Assembly: GCA_963736055.1 (NCBI GenBank) | Contig: CAVTNM010000008.1 | Location: 806,001-870,000, forward strand | DNA: 64,000 nucleotides | Direction: 5' to 3' | Origin: AC-32 sp963736055 | GTDB taxonomy: Bacteria > Actinomycetota > Thermoleophilia > Gaiellales > Gaiellaceae | In this document: in pieces, positions 16,741 to 25,511 of the stretch | Layout: the number at the start of each line of letters is the position of its first letter | Position numbering within the stretch: the stretch's first letter is position 1 | Notes under the pieces: model-generated | The model's database searches: none | The model's input: the letters and a program-made list of their open reading frames with translations, nothing else | What the model was told of the DNA's origin: nothing | Made by a program: the position numbers and the translations under genes

Positions 16741-18198
16741 ATGCGCACCCTCGGAGCAGCGTCCAGGCCGCGCGTCCTGCTCTGGGTCGCGATCGCGGCC
16801 TACGCAGCCGGGCTGTCCGCGCTCTCGATCCTGCGACACAGGGCCTTCTCGACGGGACGGTTCGACCTCGGGAACATGGTGCAGGCGGTCTGGTCGACCG
16901 CCCACGGCCACCCGCTGCAGATCACCGGCCTCCGCGGCGACCAGATCTCCCGCCTGGGCGCGCACTTCGACCCGATCCTCGCCGCCTTCGCTCCGCTCTG
17001 GCTCCTCTGGCCAAGCCCCGACATGCTGCTCGTCGTTCAGGCGCTCGCGGTGGCACTCGGCGCGCTCCCGGTGTACTGGCTCGCCGGCAAGCATCTCGGC
17101 TCGGAACGCGCAGCGCTCGGCTTCGCACTGGCGTACCTGCTGTACCCACCGACCCAGTGGCTGACGCTGAACGAGTTCCATCCGGTTGCGCTCGCCTGCC
17201 CGCTGCTGCTCTTCGCCTTCTGGTACCTCGACGAGGACCGGCTCGTGCCCTTCGCCGCCTTCGGGCTGCTGGCCGCGACCACGAAGGAGGAGGTCGCGCT
17301 CGTGGTGGCCGGGCTTGGGATCTGGTACGCGATCTCGCACCGGCGCCGCCTGGAGGGGACGGCGATCTTCGTCACGGGGACCGTGGTCGCGCTCCTGGCG
17401 ATCGAGGTGGTCATCCCGCACTTCAACCGGGCCGGAACGTCCAGCTTCTTCACGCGGTACAGCGAGGTCGGCAGCACGCCGGGCGGCATCGTCCACACGG
17501 CACTCACCGACCCCTGGAAGATCGTCACGACGGCGCTCACCGGCCGCGGCCTCGGCTATCTCGCACGCCTCGTCCTGCCGCTCGGCCTCCTTGTGGTCTT
17601 CGCGCCGCTCGTGCTGGTCGCGGCGATTCCGGAGCTCGCCATCAACCTGCTCTCGGCCGCGACCACGCAGACCTCGATCCGTTTCCACTACACGGCAGGC
17701 TTGATACCGATCCTGATCGTCGGCGCCGTGCTCGGAGCAGCGCGCCTCGTGCGCAACCGGCCTAGTGCGGCGCTTCCCCTCGCGACCGCCGCGGTCGCTT
17801 TCGGCCTAGTCTCGAACTACGCGCTGGGACCGATCCCGCTCTGGCGCTACTTCCCGAAGGGCGAGCAGCATCAGGCGTACGCAGCGGAGGTGACCGAGCA
17901 CGACCGGATCACCGCACAGGCGCTGAAGCTGATTCCGTCCTCGGCAGTCGTCAGCGCTACGAACTCGCTCGGCGCGCATCTATCCGCGCGCCGGCGCATC
18001 CTGAGCTTTCCGTACCTCCAGGACGCGCAGTGGGTCGCCGCGGACGAGACGGCGCCGGGCTACGCCGACCGGCTCGCACCCTTGCCCACAGCCGTCCAGC
18101 TGTCCTGGCTGCGGCGCAACCCGGAGTGGCGACTCGTCTTCGAGCGCGACGGCATCCTGATCTTCCACCGGCTCAGCGCTCCCGCCAGCACCGCGTAG
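16741..18198 (+). CDS. DUF2079 family polytopic membrane protein
   Basis: A 485-residue integral membrane protein with about ten hydrophobic segments. The loop FDLGNMVQAVWSTAHGHPL after the first segment and LGAHFDPILAAFAPLWLLWP are DUF2079 hallmarks. The architecture resembles GT-C glycosyltransferases using lipid-linked donors, but no activity is established for it here. It follows a GT4 gene. Its last 139 bp overlap the convergent GT87-like gene on the other strand, an unusually long 3' overlap. Confidence 0.78.
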   Translation: MRTLGAASRPRVLLWVAIAAYAAGLSALSILRHRAFSTGRFDLGNMVQAVWSTAHGHPLQITGLRGDQISRLGAHFDPILAAFAPLWLLWPSPDMLLVVQALAVALGALPVYWLAGKHLGSERAALGFALAYLLYPPTQWLTLNEFHPVALACPLLLFAFWYLDEDRLVPFAAFGLLAATTKEEVALVVAGLGIWYAISHRRRLEGTAIFVTGTVVALLAIEVVIPHFNRAGTSSFFTRYSEVGSTPGGIVHTALTDPWKIVTTALTGRGLGYLARLVLPLGLLVVFAPLVLVAAIPELAINLLSAATTQTSIRFHYTAGLIPILIVGAVLGAARLVRNRPSAALPLATAAVAFGLVSNYALGPIPLWRYFPKGEQHQAYAAEVTEHDRITAQALKLIPSSAVVSATNSLGAHLSARRRILSFPYLQDAQWVAADETAPGYADRLAPLPTAVQLSWLRRNPEWRLVFERDGILIFHRLSAPASTA

Positions 18199-19340
18199 AG
18201 CGCCACCAGCACGAGGTCGCGCACGAGCAGCAGCCACACCGGCCACTCGATTCGGAAGAGCGCGCCGTAGTGGAAGAACCAGACCTGGGCCAGAACCAGC
18301 GCCGCCGCGGTCAGCGAGACGGCCGCCACAGCGGCCGCGCCGTCGACGAGCACCACGAGCGGCACGAGCCAGACGAGGTATTGCGGCGAGAAGACCTTCG
18401 TGAACGCGATGAACCCCGCCACAGCGGCCGCGAAGGCGAGCGGAAGGCGGTCCCGGGCCTCTTGCACACGTGCGTAGAGGATCCAGACCGCAGCGACGGC
18501 GGCCGCCTCGAGCACGAGGCTGATCGCGGCCACCGAGCCCGCAGCGCCGCCGGTCACATTTCGCCCGGCGACCCCCGTCGTGCGCACGATCTGCGCGTCG
18601 TAGAGGCCCAGGCGATCGAAGAGGAGCAGGAACGAGGCTCCGAGGCTCTCGACCTGCAGGCCGCGCTCGGCCTGCGAGCGGAAGCTCTCGTACACCCCGT
18701 GTGGCGCGTACGCGGCGAACGGCGCGATCACCGCCGCGGCGACGGCGAGGAGCGCGGCCAGCCCGAGCGCCACCCGGCGAGGGCCTGCGCGTCTCCAGAC
18801 GAAGACACAGGCCAACGGAACGAGCACGAGCGGATAGACCTTGGCGCTGACCGCGAGCCCGAGCACCGCAAAGCCGAGAACGTCGCGTCCGCGCAAGAAG
18901 AGCCAGAGCGAGAGAACGGTAAGGAGAGCCGGCCATGCGTCGTAGGTGTTGAGCGAGATCGGCCCGAGCGCGAGCGGCGAGAGCGCCAGGAGCCCGACAC
19001 CGGCGTAGAGGCGCCGCCGCGAGGCTCCGAGTTCCGCCAGCACCAGCGCGACGAGCACGATCGTCGCTACGCCGCAGAGCGCCATCAGCGTCTTGAACGT
19101 CGCGTTGTAGTGGTCCGCCCCGAACGCAGTCGGGGGAAGGAAGACCGCGAAGGCTCCAGGCGGGTACTCGACGAAGACGTCCCGGTAGGGGAGCGCTCCG
19201 TGCAGGAGCTTCTCGGCGTACCCCTGGTAGATGTGCAGGTCGCGGAACCTCGCCGCCCGGAACAGGCCGCCATCCGGAACCGCGCAGGCGCCCAGGTAGA
19301 CCGGGATCGCGACAACCGCGGCGCGAAGCGCCACCCGCAC
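18060..19340 (-). CDS. GT87-like (DUF2029) mannosyltransferase-family membrane protein
   Basis: A 426-residue polytopic membrane protein, probably a GT-C mannosyltransferase using polyprenyl-phosphate mannose. The loop YRDVFVEYPPGAFAVFLPP after the first segment holds the acidic/aromatic motif of the family. LNTYDAWPALLTVLSLWLFL and FTKVFSPQYLVWLVPLVVL are also typical. The last 35 or so residues (from about RWKIRMPSRS on) are charged, look unlike a membrane protein tail and lie antisense to the DUF2079 gene. The true C-terminus may be shorter if a frameshift is present. It lies 4 bp downstream of the penicillin-binding-protein gene. Confidence 0.75.
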   Translation of the reverse strand: MRVALRAAVVAIPVYLGACAVPDGGLFRAARFRDLHIYQGYAEKLLHGALPYRDVFVEYPPGAFAVFLPPTAFGADHYNATFKTLMALCGVATIVLVALVLAELGASRRRLYAGVGLLALSPLALGPISLNTYDAWPALLTVLSLWLFLRGRDVLGFAVLGLAVSAKVYPLVLVPLACVFVWRRAGPRRVALGLAALLAVAAAVIAPFAAYAPHGVYESFRSQAERGLQVESLGASFLLLFDRLGLYDAQIVRTTGVAGRNVTGGAAGSVAAISLVLEAAAVAAVWILYARVQEARDRLPLAFAAAVAGFIAFTKVFSPQYLVWLVPLVVLVDGAAAVAAVSLTAAALVLAQVWFFHYGALFRIEWPVWLLLVRDLVLVALYAVLAGALSRWKIRMPSRSKTSRHSGLRRSQDSWTAVGKGASRSA

Positions 19341-19344
19341 GCCG

Positions 19345-21534
19345 TTACTCCGGTGGCGGGGGCGGGGGATCGGTCGGCGGCGGCGGAACCTCAGGAGGCG
19401 GGGGCGCCACCGGCACGGTCGTTGCGGCCGGCGGCGGAGGAGGCGGGGGCGTGTGCGCGGGAATCGCCGGCTTGGTCGTGGTCGCCGTAGTCGTGCTCGA
19501 CGGCGAGTAGTAGTACGAAGGCGGGGGCGCCGAGAAGCTCGACCCGTACTGGCCCTGCGTGAAGGGCCGCCAGGTGACCGGGTCGAGCGGCTGCCGCCAG
19601 TCGCGCTCCGGCGAGCTCTGCAGCGCGGACTCCATGAACAGCTTCCAGATCGTTGCCGGGAATGTGCCGCCGGCGACCGCGATCCCGTGGACGTCCTCCA
19701 TGGGAATCTCGCCCTGCGGGTACCCGACCCAGACCGTCGTCTCGAGCTGCGGCACGTAACCGGAGAACCAGGCGTCGGCGTGGTTGTCCGTCGTGCCCGT
19801 CTTGCCCGCGGCAGGCCGGCCGAAGTACGCGCCCACGCCCGTGCCCTCGAGGATGTTGTCCTGGAGGATCTGGGTCACCTCGTAGGCGACGCCGTCGGAG
19901 ATCGCCCGCCGCCGGTCGGGCTGCCCCCAGCCCGCATCGGTGTCGATCTTGTCGTTCGCGAGCACGACCTTGCGGATCGCCATCGGCTTCGAGTAGATCC
20001 CGCCCGCCGCCAGCGTCGCGTAGGCGGAGGCCTCCTCCAGCGGCGAGATCGCGTCGGCGCCGAGGCCCATCGCGGGCACGACGTCGAGCGCCGACTGGAC
20101 CCCGAGCCGATGCGCCATGTCCGCCACGGCCTCGGGGCCGACGTCGAGCGTCAGCTGCGCGTAGACCGTGTTGTCCGAGGCCAGGGTGGCGCTCGTGACG
20201 GAGATCGTCCCCGAGTACGAGTGGTCGTAGGTGGAGACGTCCCACGCAGGCGTGTACGGGTCGGGCTGGTAGTGGAACGGGGCCGAGGTGTAGTAGGTCG
20301 AGTCCGGGTTCATGCCCTGCTCGATCGCGGCCGTCAGGACAAAGGTCTTGAACGTGGAGCCCGGCTGCCGGCGCGCCTGGGCCACCAGGTTGAACTGGTT
20401 GCCGGTGCGGCCGGGAGTTACCGCGGTCATCGCGCGGATCGCGCCGTTCGCCGGGTTGATCGAGACGATCGCCGCGGCCGGGTCGTTCCGCAGGTAGAGC
20501 GTGTCTCTGATCGCCTTCGCGGCAACCGCCTGGAGCCGGGGGTTGATGGTCGTGTAGACCCGCAGCCCGCCCGAGCGGACGGTGTTGGAGCCGTACTCGG
20601 CGATCAGCTGGTCGCGCACGTAGCTGAAGAAGTACGGCTCGCGGATCTGCGTGTAGAGCCTTCCGGGCCGGAGGCCGAGCGAGCGCGAGGCAGCCGCGCG
20701 CCGGAACTGCCCGGTGCTGATGTAGCCGTAGTCGTGCATCGCCCGTAGCACGGCGTCACGGCGCGCGAGCGCGGCGGCGGGACGGTGCAGCGGGTCGTAC
20801 AACGACGGCGCCTGCGGCAGGCCGGCCAGGAGCGCCGACTGGTCGAGTGTCAGGTTCCGAGCATGCTTGGAGAAGTACGTCTGCGCCGCCGCCTCGATCC
20901 CGTAGGCGTGGTTGCCGTAGTAGACCTGGTTCATGTACTCGCTGAGGATCCGGTCCTTCGACCAGCGACGGCTCAGCTTGATCGCGAGGCAGGCCTCCTT
21001 GACCTTCCGCTTGAACGTCCGCTCCTTCGAGATGTAGAGGTTGCGGACGAGCTGTTGCGTGATCGTCGAGCCGCCCTGGACCACCTCGCCGGCGCTGATG
21101 TCCTTCCAGGCGGCACGGGCGATCCCCTCGTAGTCGACCCCGCCGTGGCTGTAGAAGCGATGGTCCTCGATCGCCACGGTGCCCTTGCGCATCCACGGGC
21201 TGACGCGCCAGAGCGCGACCGGGGTGCGGTTTCGCTCGGCGGGGATCGAGCCAAGCAACGCCCCATTCGCCGCGAAGACGAACGAGTTCTGGCCGATCTC
21301 GACGGGGCGGAGAGTGTCGAGGTTGCAGCTCGAGCGGAACGCGGCCACCGCGCCCACGCCCGAGGCGATCAGCGCGAGGACGACGATCAGGAGGGCCGCG
21401 AGGATCAACGTGGTGCGCCGCTTGCGCTTGGCCTTTCCGCCGGCACGGCGGCGTCGGGTCCGGCGCAGGATGCTCTCGAGCTCGTTGTCGTCGGGGCGGC
21501 GCCGGCCCCGTGACGGCGGGGGTGGTGGGCTCAC
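19345..21534 (-). CDS. Class A penicillin-binding protein (transglycosylase/transpeptidase)
   Basis: A 729-residue bifunctional peptidoglycan synthase. After a basic cytoplasmic tail comes a transmembrane helix (about 43-66). The GT51 domain has catalytic Glu123 in AIEDHRFYSHGGVDYEG and GGSTITQQLVRNLY. The transpeptidase domain has SxxK in RQPGSTFKTF near 395, SDN in TLASDNTVYAQ near 455 and KTG in AAGKTGTTDNHADAWF near 575. The C-terminal 70 residues are rich in Pro, Ser and Thr, a wall-spanning tail common in actinobacterial PBPs. The GTG start overlaps the MscS stop. Confidence 0.93.
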   Translation of the reverse strand: MSPPPPPSRGRRRPDDNELESILRRTRRRRAGGKAKRKRRTTLILAALLIVVLALIASGVGAVAAFRSSCNLDTLRPVEIGQNSFVFAANGALLGSIPAERNRTPVALWRVSPWMRKGTVAIEDHRFYSHGGVDYEGIARAAWKDISAGEVVQGGSTITQQLVRNLYISKERTFKRKVKEACLAIKLSRRWSKDRILSEYMNQVYYGNHAYGIEAAAQTYFSKHARNLTLDQSALLAGLPQAPSLYDPLHRPAAALARRDAVLRAMHDYGYISTGQFRRAAASRSLGLRPGRLYTQIREPYFFSYVRDQLIAEYGSNTVRSGGLRVYTTINPRLQAVAAKAIRDTLYLRNDPAAAIVSINPANGAIRAMTAVTPGRTGNQFNLVAQARRQPGSTFKTFVLTAAIEQGMNPDSTYYTSAPFHYQPDPYTPAWDVSTYDHSYSGTISVTSATLASDNTVYAQLTLDVGPEAVADMAHRLGVQSALDVVPAMGLGADAISPLEEASAYATLAAGGIYSKPMAIRKVVLANDKIDTDAGWGQPDRRRAISDGVAYEVTQILQDNILEGTGVGAYFGRPAAGKTGTTDNHADAWFSGYVPQLETTVWVGYPQGEIPMEDVHGIAVAGGTFPATIWKLFMESALQSSPERDWRQPLDPVTWRPFTQGQYGSSFSAPPPSYYYSPSSTTTATTTKPAIPAHTPPPPPPPAATTVPVAPPPPEVPPPPTDPPPPPPE

Positions 21535-22259
21535 GCGAACACCCCGGCCTCGCGCAGCCGGGCGTGAGCCTTCAGGCGCAGCTCGCTCGCCAGCCGCTCC
21601 GCGGTCGGCTCGTCCGGGGCCCAGACGCTCAGCATGAGGTGCGCATGGTCGTCGAGCCCGGAGACTCGAACCTGCGCCGTGGTCCCGTCCGCGTCCGCGG
21701 CCTCCCTGAGAAGATCGATCACGGCGTCGAGATCACGGTCGAGAGGGACGGGAACGGTCACCTGGGCAAGCGTCTTTCGGCTGCGAATGGAGGAGTTTCG
21801 AATCGTATCCGAGGCGATCTTCTCGTTCGGGATCACGACCCTGTCGTTCTCGGCAGTCCGGATGAACGTGTAGGTGAGGCCTATCTCCTCGACCACGCCG
21901 GACCCTCCCTCGGTCTCGACATGGTCCCCCAGCCGGATGGGCTGCGCGATGGCGATCAGGAGGCCGGCGATGAAGTTTCCGATCGTCCGCTGGGCCGCAA
22001 AGCCGACGACGATCCCGATCACGGCCGACGAGGCGAGGATCCCGGCCGCGACCGCCCGCACCTGCGGGATCACGAGCAGCGCCGAGAACACGCCGATGAA
22101 GAAGATCAGCGTGACAACGCTGCGGCGCAGGACGCGGTAGCGCGTGACCGTCTCCGGGGGGAGATCACGGCGTCCGAACCAGCGGTCGACGAGGCGCGCG
22201 ACGATCAGCGTCGCGAGCAGCACTCCGCCGAACACGGCCATGCGCTCCCAGAACGGCAT
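21531..22259 (-). CDS. Small-conductance mechanosensitive channel (MscS family)
   Basis: A 242-residue channel protein that releases solutes on hypo-osmotic shock. Three hydrophobic segments are followed by the pore-lining pattern AGILASSAVIGIVVGFAAQRT (quoted: SSAVIGIVVGFAAQRT) and IGNFIAGLLIAIAQPIRLGD, then the beta domain with GVVEEIGLTYTFIRTAENDR (quoted: VVEEIGLTYTFIRT) and VVIPNEKIASDTIRN. It is translationally coupled to the PBP gene. A dispersed repeat begins 14 bp upstream of its start codon. Confidence 0.88.
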   Translation of the reverse strand: MPFWERMAVFGGVLLATLIVARLVDRWFGRRDLPPETVTRYRVLRRSVVTLIFFIGVFSALLVIPQVRAVAAGILASSAVIGIVVGFAAQRTIGNFIAGLLIAIAQPIRLGDHVETEGGSGVVEEIGLTYTFIRTAENDRVVIPNEKIASDTIRNSSIRSRKTLAQVTVPVPLDRDLDAVIDLLREAADADGTTAQVRVSGLDDHAHLMLSVWAPDEPTAERLASELRLKAHARLREAGVFA

Positions 22260-22272
22260 GGGCCGGGTTTAG

Positions 22273-22351
22273 GGCACCGCTTGCGGTGCCGTCGCCAGGG
22301 CGCGCGGGCTCTGCCTGTGCGCCCGTCTGAAATGACCGATCGAGACGGGAG
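22273..22351 (+). repeat. 79-bp structured dispersed repeat, copy A
   Basis: Matches 51169-51247 at 64 of 79 positions without gaps. It contains hairpin 1 (GGCACCGC-TT-GCGGTGCC, 22273-22290), hairpin 2 (22298-22324, 12-bp arms including G-T pairs, loop TCT) and the conserved tail CGTCTGAAATGACCGATCGA. It lies in the 109-bp gap between the MscS start and the DUF2203 stop. It is antisense to both flanking genes, unlike copy B. Confidence 0.75.
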
Positions 22352-22368
22352 ACCTCACGCCGAACCTC

Positions 22369-22779
22369 TTAGTCGAGTGGCAGGGGTTTCCTGCCCGCGA
22401 AGCCCTCTTCGAGGCCGTGCCAGAAGGCGACTTCGTCCTCTCCGACTTGCCAGCAGAGCAGGACCTCTTCGCCGTTCGAACGCAACGCCGGGAAGTCGAC
22501 GAGGCCCCGGTCGAGGTCCTTGACGAGGACACCCAGCGTCTCGAGCCTCCGGACGGCCTCTCCGACCGCGTCCGACTCGCGCTCGAGCTCCTCCTCCAGC
22601 TCGCGCGGCTCCTGCGGGTCGAAGTCACCGCCGTTGCCTGCAATCTGGGACGCCAGCTCGGCGCGCTTGACGGTCGCCTCGCTCAGCGCGCGCCTGTGCT
22701 CGACGAGCGCCTCGGCCGCCTCCCGCACCTCAGGCAGCAGCGCATTCGCCTCGTCCGGGGTGAAGTAGCGCCGGGCCAT
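22369..22779 (-). CDS. DUF2203 family protein
   Basis: A 136-residue protein of unknown function. MARRYFTPDEANALLPEVRE at the N-terminus is the DUF2203 hallmark. A long charged helix, probably coiled coil (about 25-85), follows. The C-terminal part contains RGLVDFPAL, EEVLLCWQVGEDEVAFWH and EEGFAGRKPL. Its start is only 19 bp from the divergent mannosyltransferase start. Family role is undescribed to my knowledge. Confidence 0.8.
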   Translation of the reverse strand: MARRYFTPDEANALLPEVREAAEALVEHRRALSEATVKRAELASQIAGNGGDFDPQEPRELEEELERESDAVGEAVRRLETLGVLVKDLDRGLVDFPALRSNGEEVLLCWQVGEDEVAFWHGLEEGFAGRKPLPLD

Positions 22780-22784
22780 CCGAG

Positions 22785-22790
22785 TATCAT
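22785..22790 (+). promoter_or_regulatory. Putative -10 element of a leaderless PIG-V-like gene
   Basis: TATCAT is 8 nt before the GTG at 22799, within the 19-bp gap between two divergent genes, so any -35 element must lie inside the DUF2203 coding sequence. Confidence 0.4.
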
Positions 22791-22798
22791 CGCGCGCC

Positions 22799-24046
22799 GT
22801 GTCCGCCGGTCAACGAGTTCGCGAGCCGCGGACGGCGCGCCGCGAGGTGCGGCTGCCCCGGGCCTGGAACCCCGTGCCCGAGATCTTCCTCTGGACACGG
22901 GCGGCGATCTGGGCGGCCGCGCTCTTCTCGCTGTTCGTCTTCGTCCCGAACCGGCACCCCCGCGCAGCGCGCTGGGACGACCCGACGCTGACCCACGACC
23001 TGGGCGCGGTCACCGACGTCTGGGCCCGCTGGGACAGCGTCTGGTTCCTCCGCATCGCCGAGCACGGCTACAACGCCGCCTCGGGCGCGGCGTCGGCCTT
23101 CTATCCGCTCTACCCGTCCACCGTGGCACTGCTCGGGCGAGCGCTCTTCGGCCACTACGTGCTGGCCGGGATCCTCGTCTCGCTCTCGGCGACGCTCGGC
23201 GCCTTCTTCCTCCTGCACCGAATCGCCGAGGAGCGCCTCGGTGCGGACGGGGCCCGGCGGGCGGTGCTCTACCTCGCCCTCTTTCCGTTCGCGCTCTTCC
23301 TCCAGGCCGTCTACAGCGAGTCGCTGTACCTCCTGCTGACGCTGGCTGCCTTCGTGCTCGCCGAGCGCCGGCGCTTCCCTGCGGCCGGCGCCGTGGCCGG
23401 CCTCGCGCTCCTCACGCGACCGACGGGTGTGGCGCTGCTCCCGGCACTCGCGCTGCTCGCCTGGCGGGAGCGCGACCGCGTCCGGGCACTGGCGTGGCTC
23501 GCGCTCGCGCCGCTGCTCTTCGCCGCCTATCCGCTCTACCTGTGGCAGGCCGACGGCGACCCCTGGGCCTTTCTTCGCGCGCAGCGCCTCTGGAGCCGGC
23601 ATCTCTCGCCCGCGGGCCCCTTCGGAGGCATCTGGGACGGGCTCCGGGCCGGCTGGGCCGGGATCGAGCAGCTTGCGTCCGGCTCGCACACGCGCATCTA
23701 CTGGACCGCGGTTCGGGACACGGACCCGATCCGGGCCGCGACCCTCAACCTCGAGTGCCTGGCGTTCCTCGGCTTGTTCGCGGTGCTGACCGTGATCGCC
23801 TGGCGACGTTTCGGCGCACCGTACGGGCTGTTCGCGGCGATCAGCCTCGCGATCCCGTTGAGCGTGCCGAGCGAGCGCTGGCCCCTTCTCTCGATGCCGC
23901 GCTTCGGCCTGACGATCTTTCCGCTCTTTCTCGCGCTGGCCTCGCTGGGAGGCCGGCCGCGCGCGCACACGGCGATCGTCGCCGTCAGCTCGCTCCTGCT
24001 CGGCGTATCGGTGGTGCAATGGGCCCTGTGGCAATGGGTCGCATGA
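22799..24046 (+). CDS. PIG-V-like mannosyltransferase family membrane protein
   Basis: A 415-residue polytopic membrane protein resembling bacterial members of the PIG-V mannosyltransferase family. The luminal loop WARWDSVWFLRIAEHGY after the first helix carries the W-D-x-x-W-Y/F-like catalytic loop. FYPLYPSTVALLGR, LFPFALFLQAVYSESLYLLL and AGLALLTRPTGVALLPAL are further family features. The probable donor is polyprenyl-phosphate mannose and the acceptor is unknown. The stop overlaps the next start (ATGA). Confidence 0.8.
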   Translation: MSAGQRVREPRTARREVRLPRAWNPVPEIFLWTRAAIWAAALFSLFVFVPNRHPRAARWDDPTLTHDLGAVTDVWARWDSVWFLRIAEHGYNAASGAASAFYPLYPSTVALLGRALFGHYVLAGILVSLSATLGAFFLLHRIAEERLGADGARRAVLYLALFPFALFLQAVYSESLYLLLTLAAFVLAERRRFPAAGAVAGLALLTRPTGVALLPALALLAWRERDRVRALAWLALAPLLFAAYPLYLWQADGDPWAFLRAQRLWSRHLSPAGPFGGIWDGLRAGWAGIEQLASGSHTRIYWTAVRDTDPIRAATLNLECLAFLGLFAVLTVIAWRRFGAPYGLFAAISLAIPLSVPSERWPLLSMPRFGLTIFPLFLALASLGGRPRAHTAIVAVSSLLLGVSVVQWALWQWVA

Positions 24047-24903
24047 GGCCGGCGCTCGTCCTTGCCTGCCTGCTGCTGCTCCTGGGCGGGACGGCCTGCG
24101 GCGAACGAGCGGAGCCGACCGGCCCACTCGTGCAGGTCTACCCCGTCACCGTCCAGGGCGCGGGAGACAAGCCTGCGGTCGTGAAGGCCGTCCCGAGACG
24201 GATCGTCCCGCTGGGCGCCGGGCCCCGCCAGCTCCTCAAGGCGCTCGGCCTCCAATCGCGCACGGTGACGGTGAACGACTCGCTCGTCGGGCTGCCGCTC
24301 GTCGGTGAGATCCGCCGGGCCCACCCGGATCTGATCATCGCCTCGAGCGACACCGACCCGCTCGACCTGGCGAGAGCGCGAACGGCGACCCACGCCTCCG
24401 TCTACGTCGAGCCCGGCAGCTCGCTGGACGACGTCGTCCAGGCGACCGGCGACATCGGCTTGCTGACCAACCAGCCGGTTGCCGCTCGGCGAGTCACGGC
24501 CGCAATCGAGCGAACGAGACGCGCGGTGGCCGCGAAGCTGGCCGGAGAACCCACCGAGTCGGTGTTCGTCGACACGGGCGACTTCTCGACGGTGCCCAGC
24601 CGGAGCCTGCTCGGCAGTCTGATCGCCGAGGCACACGGCGAGAACATCGCTGGACCGAGCCCCGAGCCGGGACCGTTCTCGCTCCGTCGGCTGCAGCAGC
24701 TCGACCCCATGGTCTATCTCGTGACCTCGGACAGCGGCCGGACGCTCGCTGCGCTCCGGGCGCAAGCGGGAACGAAGCGCCTGCGAGCGATCAAGAACGG
24801 GCGGTTCGGCGTCGTCTCGACGAGGGTCGCGGCACCCGGGCCCGAAGTCGGCAACGCCCTCGTCCAGGTCGCCCGGATCCTGCACCCGGATGCGTTTCGC
24901 TGA
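24043..24903 (+). CDS. Periplasmic-binding-type lipoprotein (BtuF/FhuD-like)
   Basis: A 286-residue secreted binding protein. The N-terminus has a signal peptide ending LLLLGGTACGE, an imperfect lipobox before Cys19. The body resembles type III substrate-binding proteins for cobalamin or ferric siderophores: RRIVPLGAGPRQLLKALGLQ, LPLVGEIRRAHPDLIIASS and a long connecting helix (RRVTAAIERTRRAVAAKLAG). No permease or ATPase gene is adjacent, so it is an orphan. It overlaps the next gene, a HAD phosphatase, by 14 bp. Confidence 0.72.
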   Translation: MRPALVLACLLLLLGGTACGERAEPTGPLVQVYPVTVQGAGDKPAVVKAVPRRIVPLGAGPRQLLKALGLQSRTVTVNDSLVGLPLVGEIRRAHPDLIIASSDTDPLDLARARTATHASVYVEPGSSLDDVVQATGDIGLLTNQPVAARRVTAAIERTRRAVAAKLAGEPTESVFVDTGDFSTVPSRSLLGSLIAEAHGENIAGPSPEPGPFSLRRLQQLDPMVYLVTSDSGRTLAALRAQAGTKRLRAIKNGRFGVVSTRVAAPGPEVGNALVQVARILHPDAFR

Positions 24904-25511
24904 GCTCGACGCGGTGACGCTCGACGCTCACGGCACCCTCGTCGAGCTGGCCGATCCTGTGCCCGAGCTCGACCGCAGCCTGCGGAAGCATCGGATCGAG
25001 CGAGACGGCCGCGAGATCGCGCGGGCCTTCGCAACCGAGGTCGGCTACTACCGCGAGCACGCCCACGAGGGGCGCGACGCGGAGACGCTCGCGCAGCTGC
25101 GCCTCGAATGCACGAGGGTGTTCCTCGGCGCGCTCGGCGTCGAGCTCGTGCCCGAGGAGTTCGTGGACTCGTTCGTCGGCTCGATCCGCTTCGAGGCGCT
25201 GCCGGGAACGAGAGCCGCGCTGCGCGGCCTTGCGCCGGCGAGGGCTCGCGCTCGCGGTCGTCTCCAACTGGGATGTGGGCCTGCACGACCACCTGGCCCG
25301 GATCGGGCTCGGCGACTTGACGGTCGTGACGTCGGCAGAGGCAGGCGCTCCGAAGCCTGATCCGGCCCCGTTCCGGCGCGCGCTCGAGCGGCTCGGAGTG
25401 CGGCCCGAGCGCACTCTCCACGTGGGCGACAGCGATGCAGACGAGAAAGGCGCCAGGGCGGCGGGGCTCCGTTTCGCGCCCGCTCCGCTGGCGGCGGCGC
25501 TCGCGCCGTGA
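24890..25511 (+). CDS. HAD-superfamily hydrolase, reading frame interrupted by one surplus base
   Basis: Two frames together give one complete HAD protein of about 206 residues. The first (24890-25229) has the nucleophile block VTLDAHGTLVEL and the cap helices. The second (from 25230) has motif II SNWD, motif III lysine in GAPKPDPAPF and motif IV HVGDSDADEKGA. The switch sits at GCGGCCTTGCGCC, where one T fewer would give RGLRRRGLALAVVSNWD. All motifs remain, so a sequencing insertion is more likely than decay. The stop overlaps the CPBP gene start (GTGA). Confidence 0.75.

Noticed and set aside
16273..17688. 471-codon minus-strand open frame over the GT4 and DUF2079 genes
   Set aside because: Low-complexity Arg/Glu/Gly composition, no domains, complete overlap with two good membrane/transferase genes.
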